Shown here one piece after another: positions 51,402 to 61,358 of a stretch of 64,000 nucleotides of DNA (positions within the stretch are counted from its first letter, which is position 1; each line of letters opens with the position of its first letter). Both the position numbers and the translations under genes were made by a program. The stretch comes from Haliscomenobacter sp041740695 (GTDB lineage Bacteria; Bacteroidota; Bacteroidia; Chitinophagales; Saprospiraceae), in assembly GCF_041740695.1 (NCBI RefSeq), contig NZ_JBGSLK010000026.1:118778-182777 (forward strand), read 5' to 3'. The notes beneath the pieces were generated by a model. The model did no database searches. It was given only the letters and a program-made list of their open reading frames with translations, and was not told where the DNA came from.

Positions 51402-54400
51402 CTATTTAATCCTTTGCGCCAAAACCTCCCCACCGTTCAGTGTGGTAAAAAATCGGTTTGTATCGATCCAATAAGATCTGCGGGCATCACCAGTAATCGC
51501 CAAACCACTCTCCTCATTCGGCACCACCACAAAGCCTCCCTTCCCATTCCCCTTTAACCAAATCCCCCGCGAAGCATCCTGCCTGCCCATATGCCCTTCA
51601 TTGGCGTAAAAATTGCCCGTAGCCAGAGCATCCAAGTGCCCATCTCCGTCGACATCTTTTACCAGGAACCCAAAAATGGGCGATTGTTGCGCCAGCAAGG
51701 GCAAAGGCTTGAGTACAAATTGCCCATTGCCTTGATTTTCGGCATAACAACTCCGCAGTTCCTTGGCTTGCAGCTCTTGCGCATCGGCACGCTCCTTTTT
51801 GCTGAACAAGTCGGCAAAACCCACCTTCGCATAATCGGCATAAAGTGCGTATTTTCTACGAAACTGTACCATCTGTTGGTTGAGCGCATCGCGAGGCAGG
51901 GCGGGCACACACTTGCCCTGGATAAAATACCCCATGATGGGATCAACCTTGCCATCTTGATTAAAATCTTTGGCCAACATTTCGATGGGTTCGGTAGGGG
52001 AGGCCCGGTAAAAAGTATTCAAGCCTTCGTTGCCCAACAACAAATCGGGGTCGCCGTCCTGATCAAAGTCACCCGCGGCCAGGCTATTCCACCAGCCTTC
52101 GGAGTTGGGCAGAGTTTTGGCCACGAAACGACCTTTTTGGTTTTCCAAAATGGTAATTGGCATCCATTCGCCCACTATTACCAGATCAATGTCCTTGTCC
52201 TGATCCACATCCAGGGGCAATGCGTCACAAACCAATCCCAGTTGCTGCAATAAAGGCGCTACGGTCTGGCTGACGTCCGTAAATCGACCGCCGTCGTTGC
52301 GCAGGAGATAACTGGCCGCAGGCAATGGGTAAGTCCCCGGGATTTGGCGGCCCCCAATGAACAAGTCCAGGTCGCCATCGTCGTCGTAGTCAAAGGGACG
52401 AACGGCTTGGCTGCTTACCGCGAGGGTAGGGAATTGATTGGTTTGGGTAAAATGAGCCTGTCCGTCGTTGAGCCATAAGATGGGTTGATAAGCGGTTTTG
52501 ACGGTCAAAGCTTGTTCGTTGCCACCACCTACGCTCAGAATATCCTGATCACCATCTCCATCGGCGTCAAAAATAGCGAGGTCACCCGTTTCAAACTCTG
52601 CTGTATTTAAACCGGGTAGCGCTTTGAAGCTGCCATTTTTTTGCTGGAGAAAAATATTGCCAGGACGACCCCGGTACGCATTGCCAAAAACCACATCGTT
52701 CAAGCCGTCACCGTTCAAATCGCCCACGGCAGCAGCCGGGCCATTTTTGGAGCGCATTTTGTGCAAGGCAAAGGTTTGGTTGAAATCGTTGAAGTCGGAT
52801 TGCTGGTGCTGGTAGGGGAGGAGTTGAGGGAGTGTTTCAAATATTTTTGCAGTGGGTGCTGCATTTTTAAGCTTTGGCTTTGCTTCCGTATGTCTAAAAA
52901 CTAGGGTTTGATTGGCGGCAACCTTGTACCTGGTTTCCTGGAGGTTTTTGCCCCAAAATACCTGTATGGAGTCAACAATTTGGTTTTTGCCCAAACCAAT
53001 CAACACCCCTGCTTCAACCGAAGACAAGTAGCCCCGCACCGGGAAATGTTCATACAATTGGGCTTTGCCTTGAGTCCAAACTTTTACGGTGGCACCAATG
53101 CCATTCCGATTGCCTTCCTGCCCCTGAAAAGCCACTTTGAGGTAATTTTGCCCTTGCCGTTCACGGCTTTGATTTTTAAATACCGAGGCTTCAGCATCAA
53201 CATTGTTGACGACCAAATCCAGGTCGCCATCCTGATCCAAATCGGCATAAGCTGCCCCATTGGCGTAGGACAATTCGTCGAGTCCCCAGGCTTTGGCGAC
53301 GTTCTCAAACCCCAAATCACCCCGATTGCGATAAGCACAGTTGCGCAATTTCACTTCAGGCACTTGGGCCAGCAGTTTTTCCCGTACTTCGGCCCGACTG
53401 GCATCACTGCCAAAATAAGTGGAGCCCTGGTAGTAATGGATAAAATCCAGGTCGGTGATGTTTTTGCGGTAGCCGGTGGTGATGAAGATGTCTTTGTGGC
53501 CATCCAGATCCAGATCGCTGAGTAGGGTAGCCCAGCTCCAGTCGGTTTTGGCCACGCCCGCCAGCAGGCCCAAATCGCTGAAGATGGGGCCTTGTGCGTC
53601 GTTTCCGGTATTGATTTGCAACATGTTGCGCATGTACTGCAATTCGTAGCCGTACTCAGGCGCAATGCTCAGTTCTTTTTTGTCGTAATCGTGTTTGCCC
53701 AACATTTGTTTTTGGCGGGCATTGTCTTCGGGCAACATGTCCAGTTGAAATACATCAATTTTGGCGTCGTTGTTCAGGTCGGCGGCATCCAGGCCCATCC
53801 CAAATTGGCTGGTATGCGCCATAGCGGATTGGATGACGTTTTTAAAAGTCCCATCACCCTGATTGAGGTACAGGATGTCGCTGCTCATGAAGTCATTGGA
53901 GCAATAAATATCGGGATAGCCGTCTTGATTCAGGTCGGAAATGGCGAGGCCTAGCCCCAAACCTTCAAAGCGAATCCCGGCCTCTGCGGATACATCTACA
54001 AAAACCGGGTGCCCGTCTTTCCCGATGCCTTCATTGCGCAAGAGTTTGTCGGTAGAGGGGTAAAATCCATTGTTCATTTGGCGGCGCAAGGTGGTCGGAT
54101 TTTGCAAATCGGGGGCAGTGTTTAGCAAAAAAGCGTCCAGATCGCCATCGAGATCGTAGTCAAAAAAAGCACTTTGGGTGGTAAATCCAGCATAGTCAAG
54201 GCCATAAGCCTGTGCGGATTCTTTAAAACTGGGACTGCTGGTTTTTTGATTGATGTACAGCAGGTTACGCACATTTTTTAAACCAGGCCCCTCGGCTACG
54301 CTAAGGTAAATATCGTCCCAGCCATCCTGATTGATGTCGATGATGGATACCCCGCTGCACCAGCGATCGGTTTTTATGCCCGCTTTTTCGGTGATGGACT

Positions 54401-54692
54401 CAAATTGGAAATTGCCTCGATTGAGGTAGAGTTCAGAGCTGACCTGATTGCCGGTAAAAAAGAGATCGGGTAGTCCGTCGCGGTTAAAATCACCGACACC
54501 TACGCCGCCACCGTTGTAAAAATTGGTGAAGCTGAAGGCGTTCAAGGTAGCGTCTGGACTGAGCTGGTTGTTGAAATGGATATTGGAGTGGGCTGGGGTG
54601 ATTTTTTCAAAAAGTAGATCTGCTTTTTTGCAGCCGAGGAGGCCACAAATTGCCAGGACAAACAATGATAGATACAGGTTGCGTAGTGACAT
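51402..54692 (-). CDS. FG-GAP/VCBS-repeat lipoprotein with ASPIC/UnbV domain
   Basis: 1096 aa. Lipobox GLLGC (Cys21). Many Ca-binding-type FG-GAP repeats of the form GDFNRDGLPDLFFTGN, DINQDGWDDIYLS, DLDQDGDLDLVVNN, DYDDDGDLDLFIGG and DGDGHLDALATGN run through the chain. An ASPIC/UnbV segment (NGIGATVKVW ... GLGKNQIVDSIQVFW) sits near the middle. It probably folds as two beta-propellers on the cell surface. It follows SusD on the same strand after a 474-bp gap; in Bacteroidota such proteins often accompany SusC/SusD systems, suggesting a glycan-binding or accessory role. Confidence 0.85.
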   Translation of the reverse strand: MSLRNLYLSLFVLAICGLLGCKKADLLFEKITPAHSNIHFNNQLSPDATLNAFSFTNFYNGGGVGVGDFNRDGLPDLFFTGNQVSSELYLNRGNFQFESITEKAGIKTDRWCSGVSIIDINQDGWDDIYLSVAEGPGLKNVRNLLYINQKTSSPSFKESAQAYGLDYAGFTTQSAFFDYDLDGDLDAFLLNTAPDLQNPTTLRRQMNNGFYPSTDKLLRNEGIGKDGHPVFVDVSAEAGIRFEGLGLGLAISDLNQDGYPDIYCSNDFMSSDILYLNQGDGTFKNVIQSAMAHTSQFGMGLDAADLNNDAKIDVFQLDMLPEDNARQKQMLGKHDYDKKELSIAPEYGYELQYMRNMLQINTGNDAQGPIFSDLGLLAGVAKTDWSWATLLSDLDLDGHKDIFITTGYRKNITDLDFIHYYQGSTYFGSDASRAEVREKLLAQVPEVKLRNCAYRNRGDLGFENVAKAWGLDELSYANGAAYADLDQDGDLDLVVNNVDAEASVFKNQSRERQGQNYLKVAFQGQEGNRNGIGATVKVWTQGKAQLYEHFPVRGYLSSVEAGVLIGLGKNQIVDSIQVFWGKNLQETRYKVAANQTLVFRHTEAKPKLKNAAPTAKIFETLPQLLPYQHQQSDFNDFNQTFALHKMRSKNGPAAAVGDLNGDGLNDVVFGNAYRGRPGNIFLQQKNGSFKALPGLNTAEFETGDLAIFDADGDGDQDILSVGGGNEQALTVKTAYQPILWLNDGQAHFTQTNQFPTLAVSSQAVRPFDYDDDGDLDLFIGGRQIPGTYPLPAASYLLRNDGGRFTDVSQTVAPLLQQLGLVCDALPLDVDQDKDIDLVIVGEWMPITILENQKGRFVAKTLPNSEGWWNSLAAGDFDQDGDPDLLLGNEGLNTFYRASPTEPIEMLAKDFNQDGKVDPIMGYFIQGKCVPALPRDALNQQMVQFRRKYALYADYAKVGFADLFSKKERADAQELQAKELRSCYAENQGNGQFVLKPLPLLAQQSPIFGFLVKDVDGDGHLDALATGNFYANEGHMGRQDASRGIWLKGNGKGGFVVVPNEESGLAITGDARRSYWIDTNRFFTTLNGGEVLAQRIK

Positions 54693-54786
54693 AGGAAGAG
54701 TTGATTTTTTGGCCTATGCAAACATAATAGTGAGTTGATTATTAGGCAATTGATTTAATGCATAATTTTTTGAGTGACGAGTTCCG

Positions 54787-54891
54787 AATACATGACTTAT
54801 GAGTTTAGAAGTGAGCTACCGCAGCGGCTCAGACCAAGGCTGTGTCTAAGTAACTGCGGTAGCTCACTTCTAAACTCGTAAGTCATGTATT
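54787..54891. repeat. Family C-like hairpin element, copy 3, with different outer arms
   Basis: 38-bp arms with one mismatch (54787-54824 / 54854-54891) and a 29-nt apex containing GTGTCTAAG. The inner part AGCTACCGCAG / CTGCGGTAGCT matches the family C core. The outer part (TGACTTATGAGTTTAGAAG and complement) is unrelated to the GGTTGAGG arms of the other copies, yet remains self-complementary. Part of the right arm (TCTAAACTCGTAAGTCA) is repeated directly at 54891-54907. Confidence 0.88.
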
Positions 54892-54970
54892 CTAAACTCG
54901 TAAGTCAAAAAAAAAGAAAATTATCAATTACCTGATAACCAACTCCCTTCAAGTCTTCTAAAAATCAATA

Positions 54971-54995
54971 CCCCCCTTCCAGTACGGAAGGAGGG
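54971..54995 (-). terminator. GC-rich stem downstream of SusD
   Basis: CCCCCCTTCC / GGAAGGAGGG (9 of 10 pair) with a 5-nt loop. On the minus strand it is followed by TATTGATTTTT. A possible terminator of the SusCD transcript, displaced from the stop codon by a family B insertion. Confidence 0.5.
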
Positions 54996-55047
54996 CATTG
55001 TTCAATAATGGTTCATTTGCTTATAGTTCATGCGTAGTACCGCCTAG

Positions 55048-55165
55048 GTAGTGGGGCAAAAATAAGCATTCATTTTTCCTGAGCCAAAGGATTAGATAAG
55101 ACACTTGAATTGAAGCGTTTACTTATCTAATCCTTTGGCAAAATGAACACTTATTTTTTATCGCC
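55048..55165. repeat. Family B palindromic element, copy 4 (reverse orientation)
   Basis: GTAGTGGGGCAAAAATAAG ... TTATTTTTTATCGCC, inner stem AAAGGATTAGATAAG / CTTATCTAATCCTTT. CCTAG occurs on both sides (55043-55047 and 55166-55170), a candidate target duplication. The SusD stop codon lies in the right CCTAG. Confidence 0.88.
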
Positions 55166-55166
55166 C

Positions 55167-56711
55167 CTAGTAGCCCGGATTCTGATCCGCTTGTTCAATG
55201 TTTGGGTTATTATCGATCTCAGTTTGTGGGAGCGGCAATAACTCGTGTTTGTTGGCTACAAAGAAAGAGATAGGCTCAGTTTTGAGCTTTTTGTGCTTGC
55301 GCCAGCGCAGGATGTCAAAATCGCGTACCTGCTCGGAAGCTAGTTCTACAAAACGCTCGTGTTGCAGCGCACGAAGAATTTCATCCTTGTTGTTGCAAGG
55401 ATAATTGCTGGTTGGATACGGTGGCATTTGTACCGATGCACGGGCGCGAACCTGGTTCATCAGGCTGATTGCAGCAGCTGAATTGCCCGCTTCGTTTTCG
55501 CATTCGGCCAACATCAGCAGTACATCGGCATAACGCATGATGCGCATGTTGATGCCACTCGTAAAGAAGCCATTGTCGACCTTGTACAGAATAGAGTATT
55601 TCCGCCAGCTAATTTTGACCGTTTGGCCGTCTACAACTGAGGTATTGCCTTGTACCCGATCATCGGTCATGGTGCTGGCACCATTGTTGAATTTGTCGCC
55701 GGGCTTCCAGTAAGACATATCGTAGCGTGGGTCATCCTTGGCATCGCCTTTAGAAGCCCTCTCGTAGTCGTTCAAAATTTTATTGGAGGGGATCAGGTTG
55801 CGCCAACCCACTGCGGAATACTCCTGCGTACGTACAGTTTCTTCTTGTACTGCCGTACCGTCGCCATCTCCACCCCAGTTGTAAGCACCACCAGATGGAG
55901 CATACACGACTTCGAAGATAGATTCAGTATTGAATTCTCCTTCTTCGTTCGTGAGATCGAGATAATTGTCCACCAACTTGTACAAGCCGGAGCTGACAAT
56001 TTTTTGCAACTCAGTTTTGGCATTGTTGTAATCACCCAACTGTAGGTAAGTACGCGCCAGAAGCATTTGTGCAGCGTGCTTGGTCGCACGGCCTAAATTG
56101 GCCGCAGTATAGGTAGCAGGCAAGGCAGTTTCAGCAGCCTTAAGGTCGCTAATGACCAGGTTGTACACATCCTGCTGGCTGGAACGCGCCTTAGAACCTT
56201 CTACAGATTTAGCGTATTCAGTATACAGTGGAGCGCCACCCCACAAAGTGGCCAGCTCATAATAAGCCCAGGCACGCAAAAACCTGGCTTCACCCACTAC
56301 ACGGGTGCGAACTGCATCAGTAATGCCGGGTTTGGCAGCAGCGCCAGCTTCAATGACAACATTGGCACGGTGGACGACGCGGAACCAACCGGTAAAAACC
56401 GAATTGGACACGGAGTTTCCTGCATCGTTTACCCCATTGAGCAATTGCGCCCGAGGGGTCTCCAACTGACCACCGCCAGTGGCCACCTCATCACTGCGCA
56501 GGTCATGGAGGAAAAACCATTCGCGGGATACCAAACCGTTGTGTTGAACCAAGGCGTAAACTGCATTTACGCCCGCAGTGAGTTCAGCGTCATTGTTGAA
56601 ATAGGTATCCAACGTTACCCCGTTTGGGTTGACTTTATCGAGCACCTCATCATTACAGCTGAGAGTCAGACCCAGGATCATGATGCTGGTTAAAAAAGCA
56701 ATTTTTTTCAT
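55167..56711 (-). CDS. SusD/RagB-family outer-membrane lipoprotein
   Basis: 514 aa, lipobox LTLSC (Cys19). SusD-type helical repeats: VVGEARFLRAWAYYELATLWGGAPL, QMLLARTYLQLGDYNNAKTEL and the C-terminal MRIMRYADVLLMLAECENEAGNSAAAISLMNQVRARA, then LQHERFVELASEQVRDFDILRW. It binds oligosaccharide with the SusC encoded 64 bp upstream. This pair is under sigma/FecR control. The stop codon abuts a family B element. Confidence 0.94.
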   Translation of the reverse strand: MKKIAFLTSIMILGLTLSCNDEVLDKVNPNGVTLDTYFNNDAELTAGVNAVYALVQHNGLVSREWFFLHDLRSDEVATGGGQLETPRAQLLNGVNDAGNSVSNSVFTGWFRVVHRANVVIEAGAAAKPGITDAVRTRVVGEARFLRAWAYYELATLWGGAPLYTEYAKSVEGSKARSSQQDVYNLVISDLKAAETALPATYTAANLGRATKHAAQMLLARTYLQLGDYNNAKTELQKIVSSGLYKLVDNYLDLTNEEGEFNTESIFEVVYAPSGGAYNWGGDGDGTAVQEETVRTQEYSAVGWRNLIPSNKILNDYERASKGDAKDDPRYDMSYWKPGDKFNNGASTMTDDRVQGNTSVVDGQTVKISWRKYSILYKVDNGFFTSGINMRIMRYADVLLMLAECENEAGNSAAAISLMNQVRARASVQMPPYPTSNYPCNNKDEILRALQHERFVELASEQVRDFDILRWRKHKKLKTEPISFFVANKHELLPLPQTEIDNNPNIEQADQNPGY

Positions 56712-56775
56712 AATGAATTGAGTTTTTGGTCAGGAGGAGAAGACCCCAACTGACAGGGCAAAGCATTATTGTTTT

Positions 56776-59700
56776 TTAGTTAAAGCCAAGATTTACACCC
56801 AACAACACGGTACGTGCCTGTGGGTATTGACCATAATCGATACCATTGTTGAGCAGGTTATTGCCTCTTGAAGCCACCTCAGGGTCAAATCCAGAATACT
56901 TGGTGAAAGTCAACAAGTTCTGGCTGGATACGTAAACACGAACCCGGCTGAGCACATTGTTGGTCATTTCCTTCAGGCTTTCGCTGGAGAAGGTATACCC
57001 AATGCTGATGTTTTTGATCCGCAGGTAGGAACCATCCTCAATGAAACGGTCGGAGGTACGGGTGTTTTGGTTCGGATCACCACTTACTGCACGAGGTACA
57101 TCGGTGTCGGTATTCTGTGGCGTCCAGGCATCCAAGACGTCCGTACTGGCGTTGAAGAGGCGCAGCATACCTTGACCAATGACTTTGACACCATTGTAAA
57201 TTTTATTGCCATTTACACCTTGCAGGTAAACCGCAAAATCAAAGTTTTTGTAAGTACCGCCCCAGTTCAAACCATAGGAGAATTTAGGCAAATAGCTACC
57301 CAAATAAGTACGGTCAGTGCCATCAATTTTACCATCGCCATTCAAGTCCTTGAAACGAATGTCACCAGGCGCAGTAGACGTGTTTTGATAAGGCGCATTG
57401 TCGTTGCCCAGGGCATTGGCCGCAGCTACCTCAGCAGCACTTTGGAAGATGCCATCTACCTGCCAGCCATAGAACGACTGAATAGGTTGACCTGCTTCGG
57501 TACGGGTAATGTCAAAACCACCAAAGTCGGCATTGTTGCCAGAGTTGATGGTAGCATTGGGCGTTGCGAGGCTCAAAACCTTGTTGCGGATCATGTCAAA
57601 AGTACCCGTCAAACTCCAGTTGAAATCGGTGCTGCGGTGGTTGTAGCCGAGCGCGAGTTCAAAACCGGTATTTTGCATACTTCCTACGTTGGCCAGAGGG
57701 CTAGAAGAGAAACCCAATGATTCAGGTAGTGGAACGCTCAACAGCAAGCCATTCGTTTTACGCTTGTAAAATTCGGCACTTACGTCGAAACGGCCTAAAG
57801 ACAGGTCAAAACCAATGTTGCTCATGGTCGTTTCTTCCCAGCTCAAGCCCGTGTTGCCCAAGCGGTTGAAGTATGAGCCCAAGTTGGTGGTGGTGTTGCC
57901 AAATGGGTAAATGGTATTGTTGGCCGAAATGAGTGGTTGCCAGTCGTAATCACCAATGGCATTGTACCCCGTTTGACCGATGCTGGCCCGCAATTTCAGC
58001 GAAGAAATGGCTGTAATCGATTTCATAAATGGCTCTTCGCTAATGCGCCATCCCACCGATGCAGATGGGAAGATACCCCATTTGCGGCCTGGAGCGAATT
58101 TGGAAGAACCGTCCCGACGAATTGAAGCCCCTAACAGGTATTTTCCGGCGTAGTCGTAAGTCAAACGACCAACATAGGAGATCAACGAGTTTTGAGACAA
58201 AGAGGAAGAACCATTCGGGTTGGAAATCCCCTGCAATACTTGAATGTTGTTGTCAGGGCGTTGACCACTGGCTGAGATGCCTTCCGACTTGGCATCCTGT
58301 TTTTCCGCTACCGCAATGATGTTGACATTGTGATTGCCAAAAGATTGATCAAAAGTCAACTGGTTGGTAAATACGGTAGAGAAGAAATTATTCCGGTTTT
58401 CAGACAGTGCGGCAATGACACGGCTACGGTTGCCATCGTTGTAGATGGGCAAGAAGCTGGTAAACTGGCCATTGGCAAAATCAGCACCCGCTACGAAGCG
58501 GTATTTCAGCCAATTGGTGAATTTCACTTCGGTGAAAAAAGTACCCAGCATTTTTACCCCATTGTCGCGCTGGTATTGTTGCTCCTGCTCCGCGATGCGC
58601 AGCGGGTTTTCAGGGTCGGTAGCGTCCAAACCTTGAGCAGTAGTACTGAATCCACCAATTTTAGTTGGGTCACGTACTGGCCAGTAAGGGATCATCCGCA
58701 TGATATTCTGGATCTGAGTACGGCCCCCACCGTCACGCTCCAAACGGCGCTGATCCGTAGCAACCAACAGGGTTTGACCCAGGGTCAACCACTTGGCCAC
58801 TTTGTGATCCGAGTTGATGCGGAAACTTTGGCGCTGGTAATCGGTAACAGGCATGATCCCGTCCTGGCTAAAGTAGCCCAAAGAGGTGTACACCCGGGAT
58901 ACATCGTTGCCACCAGAAATCGACAATTGGTGATCCGTAATGGGTGCGGAGCGGAACATCACATCTTGCCAATCCGTATCGGTTTGGCCAAAAGTGGTAC
59001 TCGCGCCGTCGTAAATGGGCGTATTCAGGTTGGTGAAGCGACCGGGTACTGGCTGATTAGACGCAGTCAGCAGGGCGGTACCATAGCGGATGTACTCGTC
59101 GCGATTGAGTAAATCAAGGGTTTTCCAAGCGGATTGCACTCCATAGTAAGAATCCAGATTCACCTTCATCTTACCGGCAACTCCTTTTTTTGTTGTGATC
59201 AAAACAACTCCGTTGGCTGCTCTTGAGCCATAAATAGACGCAGCACTCGCATCTTTGAGTACTTCCAAGGACTCAATATCCTTTGGGTCGATGTTGTTTA
59301 AGCCGCCTGCAGGCACACCATCAATAACGAACAATGGATTGGGGTTCAAACTGATCGAACCAATCCCCCGAATGCGGATGATCGGATCCGAACCGGGGCT
59401 ACTGTTGTTGGTGACCGATACACCAGGTACCCGCCCTTGAATGGCCTGGGTCAAACTGACGACCGGTAGCGCTTTCAAGTCTTTTTGGGTTACCGAAGAT
59501 ACCGCTCCAGTTAAGGACGATTTCTTTTGGGTACCGTAACCAACTACAATCACTTCATCCAGGGCTTTACCTTCTTCCAGGACCACATTGATCGTAGTAC
59601 GGCCATCAATAGCCACGCGGATGGTGCTGAAGCCTACAAAGCTAACGATCAGTGCACCGTTGCGGTTGGCATCGGCCAAGTCCAGGCTGAATTTGCCGCT

Positions 59701-60237
59701 GGCGTCGGTGATCGCGCCCTGAGTGGTGCCTTCCAACACTACTGAAGCGCCTACCATAGGCTCTCCACTTTTGTCAGTCACCATGCCTTGTATCCTGAAA
59801 TCAGGTTTTTGGATGGTGATCGGCTCTATTTTGGGCAGGCTTTCAAAATCCTGCTGCTCGTAACGCTCCAGAGGCGTTTTGCTCAGCAAAATTTGTTTTG
59901 ACCCAAAAACTTCGTAACGAATGGGTGTTTTTTTGAACACCCGATCCAGGATTTTTTCCAGACTTTCGTCCTCGGCCTGGATGCTTACTTTTCTGTCGGC
60001 TTCAATCTGTTTCGGTAAGTAGGAAAAACGAACGTCGGCTTTCTTTTCAATCAGAAATAGTACCTCGCATAGTTTTTTGTCTTGAAGATTGAGACTAAGC
60101 TTTTGCAATAACACCTTCTGAGAAAAAGCAGGGTTAGCGTAACCCATACCCGCGAAAAGCCCAGCCAGAATGATTTGAGCAAGCGAGATTCTCATGAGCT
60201 GAAGCAATTTTTCACGGTGCAGTAGATTTTTTTTCAT
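56776..60237 (-). CDS. SusC-family TonB-dependent receptor with STN signalling domain
   Basis: 1153 aa from ATG 60237. After the signal peptide (to about AFSQ) an STN/secretin domain spans ~45-125 (LSLNLQDKKLCEVLFLIEKKADVRFSYLP), then a carboxypeptidase-regulatory-like domain (IQGMVTDKSGEPMVGASVVLEGT), the TonB-box/plug (EVIVVGYGTQKKSSLTGAVSSV, LFVIDGVPAGG) and a long beta-barrel. The STN domain contacts the FecR-type anti-sigma factor when substrate is bound, switching on the sigma factor encoded two genes upstream. It imports oligosaccharide with SusD. The longer frame to 60315 overlaps the FecR stop and is less likely. Confidence 0.94.
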   Translation of the reverse strand: MKKNLLHREKLLQLMRISLAQIILAGLFAGMGYANPAFSQKVLLQKLSLNLQDKKLCEVLFLIEKKADVRFSYLPKQIEADRKVSIQAEDESLEKILDRVFKKTPIRYEVFGSKQILLSKTPLERYEQQDFESLPKIEPITIQKPDFRIQGMVTDKSGEPMVGASVVLEGTTQGAITDASGKFSLDLADANRNGALIVSFVGFSTIRVAIDGRTTINVVLEEGKALDEVIVVGYGTQKKSSLTGAVSSVTQKDLKALPVVSLTQAIQGRVPGVSVTNNSSPGSDPIIRIRGIGSISLNPNPLFVIDGVPAGGLNNIDPKDIESLEVLKDASAASIYGSRAANGVVLITTKKGVAGKMKVNLDSYYGVQSAWKTLDLLNRDEYIRYGTALLTASNQPVPGRFTNLNTPIYDGASTTFGQTDTDWQDVMFRSAPITDHQLSISGGNDVSRVYTSLGYFSQDGIMPVTDYQRQSFRINSDHKVAKWLTLGQTLLVATDQRRLERDGGGRTQIQNIMRMIPYWPVRDPTKIGGFSTTAQGLDATDPENPLRIAEQEQQYQRDNGVKMLGTFFTEVKFTNWLKYRFVAGADFANGQFTSFLPIYNDGNRSRVIAALSENRNNFFSTVFTNQLTFDQSFGNHNVNIIAVAEKQDAKSEGISASGQRPDNNIQVLQGISNPNGSSSLSQNSLISYVGRLTYDYAGKYLLGASIRRDGSSKFAPGRKWGIFPSASVGWRISEEPFMKSITAISSLKLRASIGQTGYNAIGDYDWQPLISANNTIYPFGNTTTNLGSYFNRLGNTGLSWEETTMSNIGFDLSLGRFDVSAEFYKRKTNGLLLSVPLPESLGFSSSPLANVGSMQNTGFELALGYNHRSTDFNWSLTGTFDMIRNKVLSLATPNATINSGNNADFGGFDITRTEAGQPIQSFYGWQVDGIFQSAAEVAAANALGNDNAPYQNTSTAPGDIRFKDLNGDGKIDGTDRTYLGSYLPKFSYGLNWGGTYKNFDFAVYLQGVNGNKIYNGVKVIGQGMLRLFNASTDVLDAWTPQNTDTDVPRAVSGDPNQNTRTSDRFIEDGSYLRIKNISIGYTFSSESLKEMTNNVLSRVRVYVSSQNLLTFTKYSGFDPEVASRGNNLLNNGIDYGQYPQARTVLLGVNLGFN

Positions 60238-60314
60238 GCCTCTGATGTTGGTTAAGTTAATGAAATTTTGTGATAAGCAAAAAGTTAATGTTTGTTCGTG
60301 GCACAATGGCGACA

Positions 60315-61337
60315 TTATTGGCAGCCATTGCTGGATATAACAATTTGAGCATCAACCATTTTAAAGGAAGAGCTCAAAAGTTTGCAAATGATGGATAATT
60401 TGTCGTGCAGGTTCTCTTCGTCAAAAGAGGTGGTCATGGTGCAGTCGCGCATCACCACTTCGTCGTAGATGATTTCCAGGCCGTAGGCTTTTTCGATGGC
60501 GTCAAAAACCTGGGAGATTGGAGCATCCACAAAGCTGAGTTTTTGCACTTCGGCTTTGCTGATGACGAACTTGGGGGCTTCAACGATGGATTTGACGAGT
60601 CGATTTTCAGCGCTGAGGTATTTCACCCGTTGGTTGGGGGTAAGGATCACGCTCGGCCGATCTAAGGTTGAATTCGACGCGATCGGCGCTTTTTTTTCCG
60701 CGTAAACGGATACTTTCCCCGATAATACGTCGACTAAAACGTTTTTTGAGTCTTCGGCATTTTTGATGCTGAAAGAGGTGCCCAATACTTCGGCAGTCAA
60801 TTTGCCTGCGTGTACAATAAAAGGTTTCTGGGGATTTTTAGTCACATCAAAAAAAGCTTCACCATGCAGGTGTAATTCTCTTTTGGTTTTATTGAAGTTC
60901 TTGTTGTAAATCAGGCTACTTCCCGGCTTTAACACGACCAGAGAGCCATCGGCCAGGGTGATTTTTTGATCAGAAAAAGTGGTGTTTTTGAGTTCGATCC
61001 CACGTTGGGCAACGGCTGGAGGGGTTTGATCGGCGGTCTTAGTTGCTGGGGGGGGCAAATCAAAATGGCTCAGCCATACAAAAGCCAAAAGCATACTAGC
61101 GGCAATGCCCACTATCCAAGCCATGCGGGTGATTCGGCCAGTCGTTGAATCATACATCTCCTGGCGGATGTTGCTCCAGATTCGTTTGCCTATCGTTTGG
61201 GATGCTTCATCAGGGGCATTGTGCTGATGAAACTCCAGCTGTGTGTCATACCAAGCTTGAATTTTTCGGTCCTCTTCGGCAGTGGTTCTTCCATCAAGGT
61301 AACGTTTGGACAGTTCATTGAACTCCTTTTGGGTCAT
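60315..61337 (-). CDS. FecR-family anti-sigma factor
   Basis: 340 aa. A cytosolic N-terminal sigma-binding region (FNELSKRYLDGRTTAEEDRKIQ), one transmembrane helix at about 72-89, the periplasmic FecR domain (~115-215, including TFSDQKITLADGSLVVLKPGS and LHGEAFFDVTKNPQKPFIVHAG), and a C-terminal DUF4974 domain (QKLSFVDAPISQVFDAIEKAYGLEIIYDE). It receives the signal from the STN domain of the SusC receptor. It lies 21 bp after the sigma gene and 77 bp before SusC on the same strand. Confidence 0.94.
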   Translation of the reverse strand: MTQKEFNELSKRYLDGRTTAEEDRKIQAWYDTQLEFHQHNAPDEASQTIGKRIWSNIRQEMYDSTTGRITRMAWIVGIAASMLLAFVWLSHFDLPPPATKTADQTPPAVAQRGIELKNTTFSDQKITLADGSLVVLKPGSSLIYNKNFNKTKRELHLHGEAFFDVTKNPQKPFIVHAGKLTAEVLGTSFSIKNAEDSKNVLVDVLSGKVSVYAEKKAPIASNSTLDRPSVILTPNQRVKYLSAENRLVKSIVEAPKFVISKAEVQKLSFVDAPISQVFDAIEKAYGLEIIYDEVVMRDCTMTTSFDEENLHDKLSIICKLLSSSFKMVDAQIVISSNGCQ

Positions 61338-61358
61338 TTCAACATAGTTTAAGGTTTA

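Larger units (their letters stand above)
54693..55166. other. 474-bp intergenic region between SusD and the FG-GAP lipoprotein gene
   Basis: It contains, in order, the promoter region of the FG-GAP gene (minus strand), a family C-like hairpin (54787-54891), a GC-rich stem (54971-54995), and a family B element (55048-55165) that abuts the SusD stop. I see no supported coding sequence. Confidence 0.7.
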
